Positions 42,550-50,980 of a stretch of 64,000 nt of DNA are shown here, one piece after another. A model generated the notes under the pieces. The model saw only the letters and a program-made list of their open reading frames with translations. It had not been told where the DNA came from and did no database searches. The translations under genes and the position numbers were made by a program. The stretch's first letter is position 1. Each line of letters starts with the position of its first letter. Origin of the DNA: Microbispora sp. H11081. GTDB taxonomy: Bacteria > Actinomycetota > Actinomycetes > Streptosporangiales > Streptosporangiaceae. The stretch lies in contig NZ_JABBWV010000001.1 of assembly GCF_012999535.1 (NCBI RefSeq), forward strand, positions 1 to 64,000, read 5' to 3'.

Positions 42550-43638
42550 TCAGGCGTACCAGGTCCGCAGCACGCCCATCGGCGCGTACCGCCAGCGCGG
42601 CAGGTGGCGTGCGGCGTAGATCAGTTCACGGCACTCCTGCTCGACCTCGAACGGCCGCAGCAGCGACCGGTCGAGCAGGTCGGCGCGCCCGGCCTCCGCG
42701 AGCGTCCGCGCGTAGGACTCCGCCAGGTCCCGGCGCGCCGCGGCGGCCCAGGCGGCCGTCGCGCCCCGGCCCGCGGACCTGCGCCTGACCGCCACCTGCC
42801 CCGCGTGGTCCACGCTGGTGGTGAGCTGCGCGAGGTCGCGGGCCGCGGGCTGGTACGGCTCGGCGCCCGCGACGGTGGGGTTGCCGTCGAAGTCGACCAC
42901 GGCGTAGCCGTCCCGCCAGCGCAGGATCTGCCCCACGTGCAGGTCGCCGTGGACGCGGATCAGCGGCGTGGCCGGGGCGGAGGCGAGAGGCGCCAGTTCG
43001 CCGCGCAGGGCCTCGGCCCGTCGCGCCAGCCACGTCCCGTCCTCGCCGTCCGTCAGCGCCACGGCCTCGCGCAGCGCCTCCTCGGCCCGCCCCAGCCAGG
43101 CCCCCGAGCCGGGCGGCGACAGCCGTACGGGGTCGGGGAGGACCGCGGACGGCGTGGCCATGGCGAGGTGCAGTTCGGCGGCGAGCGCGCCGATCTCGGC
43201 GGCGAAGCCGGTGCGGCCGGCCTCGGCCTCGTCGACGCACCACTCCCAGCCGTCCCGCGCCTCGGGCAGGTACGCCGTCACCAGGGCGACCAGCGCGTCC
43301 TCCCAGTAGACCGCCGCGTACGGCGTGGCCGTACGGGCGAACCCGGCCAGATGGGCGAGCAGCGCGGGCGCGGGGTGGGGGGCCCGCGACGGCCGGGGGA
43401 ACCACTTGACGACCACGGTCTCGCCCGCGACGACCGAGTGGTTGGTCTGGTCCACGGTGATCGGCCGCTCCCCCGGCGGCACGGGCGGCAGCGGCCGCAG
43501 CGTCCGCACCGAGAAGGGCGGCGGAACCGCTCCCCGCGCCAGGTCGCGCAGAACGCCCTCGGTGACGCCGTCGCGCGCCTCCAGCGAGAGGACGCCGTCC
43601 GGTCCCCCGGTCACCCGGGGCCAGCGGGAGCCTTCCAC
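42550..43638 (-). CDS. APH-fold sugar kinase (glucosamine kinase / maltokinase-like)
   Basis: A 362-residue kinase of the aminoglycoside-phosphotransferase fold, with an N-terminal cystatin-like region as in maltokinase-type enzymes. The ATP lysine is in VVVKWFPRPS, the catalytic loop is RVHGDLHVGQIL and the metal motif is VVDFDGNP. Actinobacterial proteins of this subgroup include glucosamine kinases that neighbour SIS genes, which fits the operon here. GTG 43638 is chosen over the TTG/TTG codons upstream because AGGAG lies 5 bases before it. The operator-like inverted repeat at 43647-43662 overlaps its ribosome-site region, so it should be tightly controlled together with the divergent importer. 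Substrate assignment is an inference from family and neighbours. Confidence 0.82.
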   Translation of the reverse strand: MEGSRWPRVTGGPDGVLSLEARDGVTEGVLRDLARGAVPPPFSVRTLRPLPPVPPGERPITVDQTNHSVVAGETVVVKWFPRPSRAPHPAPALLAHLAGFARTATPYAAVYWEDALVALVTAYLPEARDGWEWCVDEAEAGRTGFAAEIGALAAELHLAMATPSAVLPDPVRLSPPGSGAWLGRAEEALREAVALTDGEDGTWLARRAEALRGELAPLASAPATPLIRVHGDLHVGQILRWRDGYAVVDFDGNPTVAGAEPYQPAARDLAQLTTSVDHAGQVAVRRRSAGRGATAAWAAAARRDLAESYARTLAEAGRADLLDRSLLRPFEVEQECRELIYAARHLPRWRYAPMGVLRTWYA

Positions 43639-43646
43639 TCGATCTC

Positions 43647-43662
43647 CTGAACTCAGATTCAA
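43647..43662. promoter_or_regulatory. Shared operator candidate, copy 1 (kinase/importer divergent promoter)
   Basis: Read on the - strand this is TTGAATCTGAGTTCAG. The copy at 48256-48271 is TTGAATCTCGCTTCAA, identical at 12 of 16 positions including both arms (TTGAATCT and TTCA). It sits 9 bases upstream of the kinase start and about 100 upstream of the substrate-binding-protein gene. It is a probable site for the TetR protein encoded at 47550-48188. Confidence 0.55.
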
Positions 43663-43762
43663 CAAGGGAACGAAACGAGGAGGTAGAGGTAACGGGCAAA
43701 GTCTTGTCTACGTTGAGCCGTCCTGCAACACTGGCCGCCATCCTCACGCAAGGGAGCCCCCC

Positions 43763-44854
43763 ATGACTCGTCGCGTGCCCGCCGTCGTGGCCTCCGCCTG
43801 TCTGGCGTTCGCGGTGACCGCCTGCGGCGGAGGTTCGCCGGCCGACTCCGCGCCCGCGGCCCTCGACCCCAAGGCGGATCTGTCCAAACAGAGCCTGACG
43901 ATCTCGATCTGGGACGGTTACAGCCCGAAGGATCTTCCGGAGCGGGTGAAGGCCAAGCTCGGTTTCGACACCAAGGTCGCCATCCACGACACCAACGAGA
44001 CGATCGTGGCCAAGCTGACCGCCGGCGGCGACAGCGGCATCGACGTCGCGTTCGTGTCCGGCCAGTACGCGCAGGCGCTCAACGCGCAGGGCCTGTTGGA
44101 GCCCGTCCACCGGGAGCTGGTCCCGAACCTGAAGAACCTCTACCCCGAGGCGTCCCAGCTGGCCTACGACAAGGGGAACGCCTTCTCCGTGCCGTACACC
44201 TGGGGCACCACCGGGCTGTGCTACCGCAGCGACCTGGTGAAGACGCCGCCGACGAGCTGGAACGACCTGCTCGACCCGGCCCCCGAGCTGAAGAAGAAGA
44301 TCACGATGATGACCACCGAGCGGTGGCTGGCGCTGCCCGCGCTCAAGATGCTCGGCGCGTCGGTCAACACCACCGACCAGGCGGTGCTCGACAAGGCCAA
44401 GGCGATGCTGCTGAAGGTCAAGCCCGACCTGCTGGCCTACGACGACACCACGTTCGGCGACCGGCTCAAGTCCGGCGAGGCCGCCCTGGTCGAGGCGTGG
44501 GACGGCTGGTGCCCGACGGCGGAGAAGAACGTCGAGTTCGTCGTGCCCAAGGAGGGCAGCGACCTGTGGGCGGACACGATGGTGATCCTCAAGAGCTCGA
44601 AGAACAAGGAGGCGGCGCACGCCTTCGTCAACTACATCCTCGATCCCGAGGTCCACGGCTGGGTGGCCGCGAATATCCTCTACAAGATCCCCAACAAGGC
44701 GGCCATGGACGCCGTCGACCCGGAGCTGCTCAAGAGCTATCCGGCGCTGGCGCAGCCGCCGGCCGAGCTGCTCAAGGGTGAGAGCCTGGTCGACCTGGGC
44801 GAGGCGTCCACCGCGTACACGCGCCTGTCCACCGAGGTCTCGGCGGCCCAATGA
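43763..44854 (+). CDS. potD: ABC transporter substrate-binding lipoprotein (polyamine/PotD-like)
   Basis: This 363-residue lipoprotein has a signal peptide ending in the lipobox AVTAC (cysteine about 22) and a two-lobe binding fold of the spermidine/putrescine group (SLTISIWDGYSPKDLP, DVAFVSGQYAQAL, VPYTWGTTGLCYR, TTERWLALPALKMLG). It captures an extracellular ligand for the two permeases and ATPase that follow with overlapping starts. ATG 43763 has AAGGGAG upstream. The ligand is likely a polyamine or another cationic amine, but PotD-like proteins also bind opines, amino-sugar conjugates and thiamine-like compounds. The downstream amine oxidase and aldehyde dehydrogenase support an amine. 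Confidence 0.88.
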   Translation: MTRRVPAVVASACLAFAVTACGGGSPADSAPAALDPKADLSKQSLTISIWDGYSPKDLPERVKAKLGFDTKVAIHDTNETIVAKLTAGGDSGIDVAFVSGQYAQALNAQGLLEPVHRELVPNLKNLYPEASQLAYDKGNAFSVPYTWGTTGLCYRSDLVKTPPTSWNDLLDPAPELKKKITMMTTERWLALPALKMLGASVNTTDQAVLDKAKAMLLKVKPDLLAYDDTTFGDRLKSGEAALVEAWDGWCPTAEKNVEFVVPKEGSDLWADTMVILKSSKNKEAAHAFVNYILDPEVHGWVAANILYKIPNKAAMDAVDPELLKSYPALAQPPAELLKGESLVDLGEASTAYTRLSTEVSAAQ

Positions 44855-45717
44855 CGGCCCGACAGCCCGCCCGCGTTCTCGGGAAGGCGGCCGGGCGGCT
44901 CGCGACGATGGGGCCGGGGTTCGGCTTCCTGGCCGTCTTCCTGCTGGTCCCGCTGGCGCTGGTGCTGAGTTACACCGTGTTCCGGCGGGGCCGGTTCGGG
45001 GGAGTGGTCTACGAGCCGACGGGGGAGAACTTCGCCCGCCTCGCCGACCCGCTCTACCTCGACGTGGTGATCGGGTCGGTGAAGCTCGCGGCGATCACGA
45101 CGCTGCTCGCCCTGCTGCTCGGCTACCCGACGGCGTACCTGATCGCGAGGCTGCCCGCCCGGTGGAAGGTCGTCGCCCTGGTGGCGGTCGTGCTGCCGTT
45201 CTGGACGAACTTCCTCATCCGCACGTACGCCTGGATCGTGCTGCTCAACTCCGAGGGGCCCGTCAACTCGGGGCTGGAGGCGCTCGGGCTGGGGCCGGTG
45301 GAGCTGCTCTACACCGACGGCGCCATCGTCGCCGGGCTGCTCTACGCCTACCTTCCGCTGATGATCCTCCCGTTGTACTCGGCCGTGGAACGGCTGGACC
45401 CGGAGTTGCGGGAGGCCTCGGCGAACCTGGGCGCACGGCCGGCGAGGACGTTCTGGTCGGTCACGCTCCCGCTGTCGCTGCCCGGTGTGCTGACCGGCTG
45501 CGTGTTCGTGTTCGTGCCGAGCCTGGGCAACTTCGTGATTCCGGAACTGCTCGGCGGCGGGCGCCGGATCATGGTCGGAAACCTCGTCCGCGACCAGTTC
45601 CTCAAGGCCCGCGACTGGCCGTTCGGGTCGGTGCTGGCGCTGGCCGTGGTCGCCGTGCTCGTGGCGCTGCTGTTCGCCCAGGCGTGGGCCACGCGGAGGG
45701 CGGGTCGCGGTGCGTAG
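44851..45717 (+). CDS. potB: ABC transporter permease, PotB-like
   Basis: A 288-residue inner-membrane permease with about six helices and the ATPase-docking EAA loop REASANLGARPARTFWSVTLPLSLPG-like segment at about 189-214. It starts within the stop of the binding-protein gene (ATGA). Its last codons overlap the next permease by 8 bases, as is typical for equimolar subunits of one importer. Confidence 0.92.
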   Translation: MTARQPARVLGKAAGRLATMGPGFGFLAVFLLVPLALVLSYTVFRRGRFGGVVYEPTGENFARLADPLYLDVVIGSVKLAAITTLLALLLGYPTAYLIARLPARWKVVALVAVVLPFWTNFLIRTYAWIVLLNSEGPVNSGLEALGLGPVELLYTDGAIVAGLLYAYLPLMILPLYSAVERLDPELREASANLGARPARTFWSVTLPLSLPGVLTGCVFVFVPSLGNFVIPELLGGGRRIMVGNLVRDQFLKARDWPFGSVLALAVVAVLVALLFAQAWATRRAGRGA

Positions 45718-46483
45718 ACACGGCTGGCTCCGGCTGCCCTTCTGGCTGACCTACCTGTTCCTGTACGCGCCGATCGTCGTGCTCGTTGTGATGTCGTTCA
45801 ACCGGAACGAGTCGCCCTACTCGTGGGGCGGCTTCTCGCTGGACTGGTACGGCAGGCTGGCGGAGAACACCTCGATCCGCACCGGGCTGGTGAACACGCT
45901 GATCGTCGCCCTCGGTTCGACGGCGCTGTCCACGGTGCTCGGCACGCTGCTCGCGGTCGGCCTGGCCCGCCACACCCGCTCCCGGCTGCTCGACGCCCTC
46001 TCGACGCTGCCCGCGATCCTGCCCGACCTCGTCATCGCGATCGGGCTCCTGGTGTTCTACTCCGCGATCAAGCTGACGCTCGGGCTGCACTCCGTGCTGA
46101 TCGCGCACACCGTCTTCGGCATGGCCTTCGTCGCGGCCGTCGTCCGGGCCCGGCTCGGCGGCATGGACACGTCCCTGGAGGAGGCCTCCCGGGACCTCGG
46201 CGCTACCCCGCTGACGACGTTCGTGAAGATCACACTGCCCACGCTCGCCCCGGGCATCCTCGCGGGCGCGCTGCTCGCCTTCACGCTCTCGCTGGACGAG
46301 TTCGTGATCGCGTTCTTCACCGCGGCTCCGTCCGAGCCGACGCTGCCGATCGTCATCTACTCCATGGTGCGGTTCGGCGTGACCCCCGAGATCAACGCGC
46401 TGGCGACGCTGCTGCTCGCGGTGAGCTTCACCGTCGTGATCGTCGCGCAGCGCCTGACCAGACTGACCGAGGCCCTGCGATGA
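45710..46483 (+). CDS. potC: ABC transporter permease, PotC-like
   Basis: The 257-residue second permease has about six helices and an EAA loop (EEASRDLGATPLTTFVKITL, about 156-175). GTG 45710 lies inside the preceding gene and the stop overlaps the ATPase start (ATGA). It pairs with the PotB-like subunit to form the channel. Confidence 0.92.
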   Translation: MRRHGWLRLPFWLTYLFLYAPIVVLVVMSFNRNESPYSWGGFSLDWYGRLAENTSIRTGLVNTLIVALGSTALSTVLGTLLAVGLARHTRSRLLDALSTLPAILPDLVIAIGLLVFYSAIKLTLGLHSVLIAHTVFGMAFVAAVVRARLGGMDTSLEEASRDLGATPLTTFVKITLPTLAPGILAGALLAFTLSLDEFVIAFFTAAPSEPTLPIVIYSMVRFGVTPEINALATLLLAVSFTVVIVAQRLTRLTEALR

Positions 46484-47529
46484 CTCTCATATCCATCGAC
46501 GGCGTGAGCCGCCGTTTCGGCGAGGTGACCGCGCTCGACTCGGTCGGCCTCGACATCCGGCAGGGTGAGTTCTTCGCCCTGCTGGGGCCGTCCGGCTGCG
46601 GGAAGACCACCCTGCTGCGGATCCTCGCCGGATTCGAGCAGCCGGACACCGGCTCGGTGCTCCTCGACGGGGCCGACCTGCTCGCGATCCCCGCGCACCG
46701 CCGCCCGGTCAACCTCATGTTCCAGTCGTACGCCCTGTTTCCGCACATGAGTGTGGAGAAGAACGTCGCGTACGGTCTGGAACGGGAGCGGCTGCCCCGC
46801 GCGGAGATCCGGGAGCGGGTCGGCGCCGTGCTGGAGACCGTCGGCCTTACCGCGCAGGCCCGCCGCAGGCCGCACGAGCTGTCGGGCGGGCAACGCCAGC
46901 GCGTCGCCCTGGCCAGGGCCGTCGTCAAGCGTCCCCGGCTGCTGCTGCTCGACGAGCCGCTGAGCGCCCTGGACAAGCAGGTCCGCTCGGAGATGCAGCT
47001 CGAACTCAAGCGGCTGCAGCACGAGGTCGGCATCACCTTCGTCGTGGTCACCCACGACCAGGAGGAGGCCATGTCGCTCGCCGACCGGATCGCGGTGATG
47101 AACGGCGGCCGGGTCGAGCAGGTGGACGCCCCCGAGGACCTCTACGAACGGCCGCGCACGCCCTTCGTGGCCGGCTTCATCGGGGCCAACAACCTCTTCA
47201 CCGGAAGGGTCACGGGCAAGGGCCTTGAGGTCGACGGGCTGGGTGTGCTCCCCGCGCCCGCGGGGAGCGAGCAGGGCGGGACGGCGATGCTCGCGGTGCG
47301 GCCGGAACGGATCCGCCTCGGCCCGGTCACGGCCGGCGAAGGGGTGCTGCGAGGCCGGGTCGTCGACGTCAGCTTCTACGGCGGCGTCTCCCACGTGGCG
47401 CTGAGCGTGCCCGGTCACGACCGCGCGGTGCTGGCGGCCACGCAGGGGCGGGCGAGGGTGGAGGCCGGCGCCGAGGTCGCCGTCTCCTGGGACGCCGACG
47501 ACGCCGCCCTCGTGACGCCGCCCCTGTGA
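46480..47529 (+). CDS. potA: ABC transporter ATPase, PotA-like
   Basis: This 349-residue ATPase has Walker A LLGPSGCGKTTLL (about 34-46), Q-loop MFQSYALFPH (about 81), signature LSGGQRQRVALARA (about 129), Walker B LLLLDEPLSALD and H-loop VVVTHDQEEAM. A C-terminal TOBE-like regulatory domain (about 240-349) is typical of the polyamine and sugar importer class. It is the last gene of the four-gene importer operon; the convergent TetR gene ends 20 bases further on. Confidence 0.94.
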   Translation: MTLISIDGVSRRFGEVTALDSVGLDIRQGEFFALLGPSGCGKTTLLRILAGFEQPDTGSVLLDGADLLAIPAHRRPVNLMFQSYALFPHMSVEKNVAYGLERERLPRAEIRERVGAVLETVGLTAQARRRPHELSGGQRQRVALARAVVKRPRLLLLDEPLSALDKQVRSEMQLELKRLQHEVGITFVVVTHDQEEAMSLADRIAVMNGGRVEQVDAPEDLYERPRTPFVAGFIGANNLFTGRVTGKGLEVDGLGVLPAPAGSEQGGTAMLAVRPERIRLGPVTAGEGVLRGRVVDVSFYGGVSHVALSVPGHDRAVLAATQGRARVEAGAEVAVSWDADDAALVTPPL

Positions 47530-47549
47530 GCCGCCCCAGCCCACGGAGG

Positions 47550-48188
47550 TCAGCGGCGATCGGCGGGCCTGAGGGGGTTGCCCGTGGCCAGGCGGGCGTA
47601 GTCGAGGATCAGCTCGACGGCCTTGTCCGGGTCGATCGAGTGGTGCCGGGCGACGATGCGGTAGCCGTACGCGTCCTCGAGAGCGACGAGGTTGCGGGCG
47701 ATGGTCTCGGAGTCCTGCGCCAGCGTGAAGACGCCGTGCGCGGCGCCCGTCTCCAGGATCGTCTGGTACATCGACACCTGCCGGTCGAACAGCGTGGTCA
47801 GCAGCGTCGCGTAGACGCGGTTGCGGCCGGCCGCGCCGCCGAGCTCGCACAGCAGCCTGACCCCCGTGTCGTCGGGGCCGTCGGGCAGGCCGGAGCGGAT
47901 CGTGACGATCAGCTTCTCCGCCGGGTCGGAGATGCCGCCGATCTTCTTCATCCGCCGCTCGTAGAAGCGCTCCATGCCGGCGTGGTGCGCCTCGATCAGC
48001 AGGTCGCGCAGGTCGGGGTAGTGATAGAGCACCGCGCCCGAGGTGAGCCCCGCCTCCTCGGCGATCTGGTTGAGGTGGACCCCCTCGGCGCCGTGCTGGA
48101 TCATCGCCCTGTGGGCCGCGTCGATGAGGTCGAGCCGCCGGTCCGCCTTGCTCTTGCGCTGTGTCGGCCTGCTCTCGCGCTGTGTCAT
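47550..48188 (-). CDS. TetR family regulator, probable controller of the amine/sugar block
   Basis: The 212-residue regulator has the helix-turn-helix VHLNQIAEEAGLTSGAVLYHYPDLRDLLIEAH (about 37-68) and a ligand domain with RSGLPDGPDDTGVRLLCELG. ATG 48188 is chosen because GAGGTG lies about 3 bases upstream; an ATG at 48203 has no ribosome site. The gene lies between the importer operon and the divergent glycosyltransferase/oxidase/dehydrogenase operon. Palindromic elements (48203-48219 and 48256-48271) lie in the divergent promoter region, and the latter is repeated before the importer and kinase genes. It probably represses all of them and responds to the imported compound or its product. 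Confidence 0.88.
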   Translation of the reverse strand: MTQRESRPTQRKSKADRRLDLIDAAHRAMIQHGAEGVHLNQIAEEAGLTSGAVLYHYPDLRDLLIEAHHAGMERFYERRMKKIGGISDPAEKLIVTIRSGLPDGPDDTGVRLLCELGGAAGRNRVYATLLTTLFDRQVSMYQTILETGAAHGVFTLAQDSETIARNLVALEDAYGYRIVARHHSIDPDKAVELILDYARLATGNPLRPADRR

Positions 48189-48202
48189 TGCACCTCGCTT
48201 CA

Positions 48203-48219
48203 TATCGTCCGACACGATA
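48203..48219. promoter_or_regulatory. Inverted repeat TATCGT-N5-ACGATA upstream of the TetR gene
   Basis: TATCGT (48203-48208) and ACGATA (48214-48219) are exact complements around CCGAC. It lies 15 bases before the TetR start and 74 before the glycosyltransferase start, in a position suited to autoregulation. Confidence 0.5.
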
Positions 48220-48255
48220 CCCCGCCAGGTCTTGACGGGTGTACAGGCAACGTAT

Positions 48256-48271
48256 TTGAATCTCGCTTCAA
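48256..48271. promoter_or_regulatory. Shared operator candidate, copy 2 (glycosyltransferase operon promoter)
   Basis: TTGAATCTCGCTTCAA is an inverted repeat (TTGAA-N6-TTCAA) 21 bases upstream of the glycosyltransferase start. It matches the element at 43647-43662 in TTGAATCT and TTCA. The nearby CTCGCTTCA at 48193-48201 may be a further half-site. Confidence 0.55.
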
Positions 48272-48292
48272 CTAGCACGCAAGGAGCGGCGA

Positions 48293-49582
48293 ATGACGGT
48301 CACGCCTTTGACGATCCTGTTCATGCCGGAGAGCGCCTACGGGCCGACGAACAACTGCATCGGGATCGGCGACGTGCTGCGCCGCCGCGGCCACCGCGTG
48401 GTGTTCGCCGCGGAGGCGTCGTGGAAGGGCAAGCTGGAGGCGCTGGGCTTCGAGGAGGACCTGGTCGACCTGGCGCCGCCGGCGCCCGAAGAACAGGACG
48501 CGACGGAGCAGGACGCGGGCCAGTTCTGGAAGGACTTCATCCGCGACACGGCGCCGGAGTACCGCAAGAGCACCCTGGACCAGCTGGAGACGGTCATCAA
48601 GCCGATCTGGGAGGCGCTCATCGACGGTGCCAAGTACTGCGAGCCGCAGCTCAAGGCCATCATCGAGCGGGTGCGGCCGGACGTGATCGTCGAGGACAAC
48701 GTGGTGGCCTTCCCCGCGCTGGTGACGGCGGGCGTGCCGTTCGTACGGATCGTGTCGTGCAACCCCCTGGAGGTGAAGGGCCCCGGGGTGGCGCCGCCCT
48801 TCTCCGGCCTGCCCGCGGACGGGACCGGCTGGGCGGAGTTCCGGTCCGAGTACGACCGGACCCACCGCGAGGTGTGGGAGGCGTTCAACGCGTGGGTGGT
48901 GGCGCAGGGCGCCCCGCCGCTGCCGGACCTGGAGTTCATCCACGAGGGCGACGCCAACCTGTACGTGTACCCCGAGATCGCGGACTACACGGCGGACCGG
49001 CCGCTGGACGCGTCGTGGACCCGGCTGGACTCGTCGGTCCGGGAGACCGACGGCGACTTCACCCTGCCCGACATCCCCGGCGACGGCGCGCTGATCTACT
49101 TCTCGCTGGGGTCGCTCGGCTCCGCCGACGTCGAGCTGATGCGCCGCGTGATCTCCGTGCTGGCCCGCACGCCGCACCGGTACGTCGTCTCCAAGGGCCC
49201 GCTGCACGAGGAGATCGAGCTGGCTCCCAACATGTGGGGGGCGGAGCTCGTCCCGCAGACGAAGATCCTGCCGCTGGTCGACCTGGTGATCACGCACGGC
49301 GGCAACAACACGACGACCGAGGCGTTCCACTTCGGCAAGCCCATGATCGTGATGCCGCTGTTCTGGGACCAGTACGACAACGCCCAGCGCGTGCACGAGA
49401 CCGGATACGGCGTCCGCCTCGACACCTACCGCTTCACCGACGACGAGCTGACCGGGGCGATCGAGAGGCTGCTGGCCGACCAGGGCCTGCGGGACCGGCT
49501 CGCGGCGGCGGGGGAGGAGATCCGCCGCCGCGACGGCCTGCGCGTGGCCGCCGACGTGATCGAGAGCACCGCGGCGAAATGA
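48293..49582 (+). CDS. GT1-type glycosyltransferase (UGT/MGT fold)
   Basis: This 429-residue GT-B glycosyltransferase resembles macrolide/UDP-glucuronosyl-type GT1 enzymes. The N-terminal half starts LTILFMPESAYGPTNNCIGIGDVLRRRGH (acceptor side). The C-terminal half has LIYFSLGSLGS (about 265) and the donor motif ITHGGNNTTTEAFHFGKPMIVMPLFWDQ-like region (about 330-357), with HGGNNTTTE as the nucleotide-sugar signature. It should glycosylate a small acceptor. It is first in an operon with an FAD amine oxidase (ATGA overlap) and an aldehyde dehydrogenase, an unusual partner for amine catabolism. AAGGAG lies upstream of ATG 48293. The acceptor may be the imported amine itself or a toxic intermediate. 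Confidence 0.88.
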   Translation: MTVTPLTILFMPESAYGPTNNCIGIGDVLRRRGHRVVFAAEASWKGKLEALGFEEDLVDLAPPAPEEQDATEQDAGQFWKDFIRDTAPEYRKSTLDQLETVIKPIWEALIDGAKYCEPQLKAIIERVRPDVIVEDNVVAFPALVTAGVPFVRIVSCNPLEVKGPGVAPPFSGLPADGTGWAEFRSEYDRTHREVWEAFNAWVVAQGAPPLPDLEFIHEGDANLYVYPEIADYTADRPLDASWTRLDSSVRETDGDFTLPDIPGDGALIYFSLGSLGSADVELMRRVISVLARTPHRYVVSKGPLHEEIELAPNMWGAELVPQTKILPLVDLVITHGGNNTTTEAFHFGKPMIVMPLFWDQYDNAQRVHETGYGVRLDTYRFTDDELTGAIERLLADQGLRDRLAAAGEEIRRRDGLRVAADVIESTAAK

Positions 49583-50970
49583 GCAGGGACAGCCGCCTGA
49601 TCGAGGACGCCGCTCCCCGGGTGTTCTGGACCGACAGGCCAGGGGCGCCCGGCCCCTACGAGCCGCTGCGCGGCCGTACGACGGCGGACCTGCTGGTGGT
49701 CGGCGGCGGCTTCACCGGCCTGTGGGCCGCCGTGCTGGCCAAGGAGGAGAACCCCGCCTGCGACGTCGTCCTCGTGGAGAGCCGCTCCGTCGCGTACGGC
49801 GCGAGCGGGCGCAATGGCGGTTTCGTCTCCGACTCGCTGACCCACGGACTCGGCCAGGGGACCCGCCTGTGGCCGTCGGAGAACGCTGCGCTGCTCGCGT
49901 TGGGACGGGAGAACCTCGCGGCCATCGCCCGCTTCGCCGACGCTCACGGCATCGACGCCGACCTGCGCCTCGTCGGCAAGACCACCGTCGCGGTCGCGCC
50001 GCACCAGGTGGAGGAGCTGAGGCGGGCGGAGAAGCTGCACCGCGAGCACGGCGAGGACGCGGTGTTCCTCGACCGCGACGAGATGCGCGCCGACGTCGAA
50101 TCGCTCACCTACCTCGCCGGGCTGCGCCTGCGCGGCACCGGCGGCCTCCTCGACCCCGCCGGGCTCGCGTGGGGCCTGGCCCGCGTCGCCTCGCGGCTCG
50201 GGGTGCGCGTCCACGAGGGCACCGAGGTCACCGCGCTGACCCGGACGCGGACCGGCGTGGAGGCCCGTACGGGAGGCGGTGGCGTGGTGAGCGCCGGGCA
50301 GGTGCTGCTGGCCACCAACGCCTTTCCCTCGCCCCTGCGCAGGCTGGGCCTGTTCGTGCTGCCGGTCTGGGACTACGTGCTCGTCACCGAGCCGCTGTCG
50401 CCCGAGCAGCGAGCGTCGCTCCGGTGGCGGGAGGGCCAGGGCCTGACCGACGCGGGCAACCGGTTCCACTACTACCGGCTCACCCGTGACGACCGCGTCC
50501 TGTGGGGCGGGTACGACGCGATCTACAACTTCGGCGGCGGGGGATCGGAGCAGCGTGACGCCACGCACCGACGGCTGGCCAGGCACTTCTTCGCGACGTT
50601 CCCGCAGCTGCGCGGCCTGCGCTTCACCCACAGGTGGGGCGGGGCGATCGACTCGACCAGCCGGTTCACCCCGTTCTTCGGCACCGCGATGGGCGGGCGG
50701 CTCGCCTACGCGCTCGGATACACCGGCCTCGGCGTCGGCGCGTCCAGGTTCGGCGCGCTGACCGCCCTCGACCTGCTGGCCCGGCGGTCCACCGCGCGGA
50801 CGCGGCTGCGCATGGTCCGCCGCCACCCGGTGCCGTTCCCGCCCGAGCCGCTGCGCTGGCCCGTGGTGCAGCTCACCCGCCGCGAACTCGCCCGGGCCGA
50901 CCAGAACGACGGCCGCCGGGGGCCCTGGCTGCGCTCGCTCGACCGTTTCGGCATCGGCTTCGACAGCTGA
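49579..50970 (+). CDS. FAD-dependent amine oxidoreductase (PuuB/DAO family)
   Basis: The 463-residue flavoenzyme has the dinucleotide motif LLVVGGGFTGLWAAVLA (about 38-54), VESRSVAYGASGRNGGF (about 67-83) and a C-terminal RWGGAIDSTSRFTPFFG, GYTGLGVGASRFGA block typical of gamma-glutamylputrescine oxidase and related D-amino-acid-oxidase-fold enzymes. It should oxidise a primary or secondary amine to an imine, giving an aldehyde plus amine or ammonia. Its start overlaps the glycosyltransferase stop by four bases, so the two are translationally coupled. The aldehyde dehydrogenase 10 bases later is the natural next step. No glutamylpolyamine ligase gene is nearby, so the substrate may be a free or glycosylated amine. 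Confidence 0.88.
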   Translation: MSRDSRLIEDAAPRVFWTDRPGAPGPYEPLRGRTTADLLVVGGGFTGLWAAVLAKEENPACDVVLVESRSVAYGASGRNGGFVSDSLTHGLGQGTRLWPSENAALLALGRENLAAIARFADAHGIDADLRLVGKTTVAVAPHQVEELRRAEKLHREHGEDAVFLDRDEMRADVESLTYLAGLRLRGTGGLLDPAGLAWGLARVASRLGVRVHEGTEVTALTRTRTGVEARTGGGGVVSAGQVLLATNAFPSPLRRLGLFVLPVWDYVLVTEPLSPEQRASLRWREGQGLTDAGNRFHYYRLTRDDRVLWGGYDAIYNFGGGGSEQRDATHRRLARHFFATFPQLRGLRFTHRWGGAIDSTSRFTPFFGTAMGGRLAYALGYTGLGVGASRFGALTALDLLARRSTARTRLRMVRRHPVPFPPEPLRWPVVQLTRRELARADQNDGRRGPWLRSLDRFGIGFDS

Positions 50971-50980
50971 GGACGACCTC

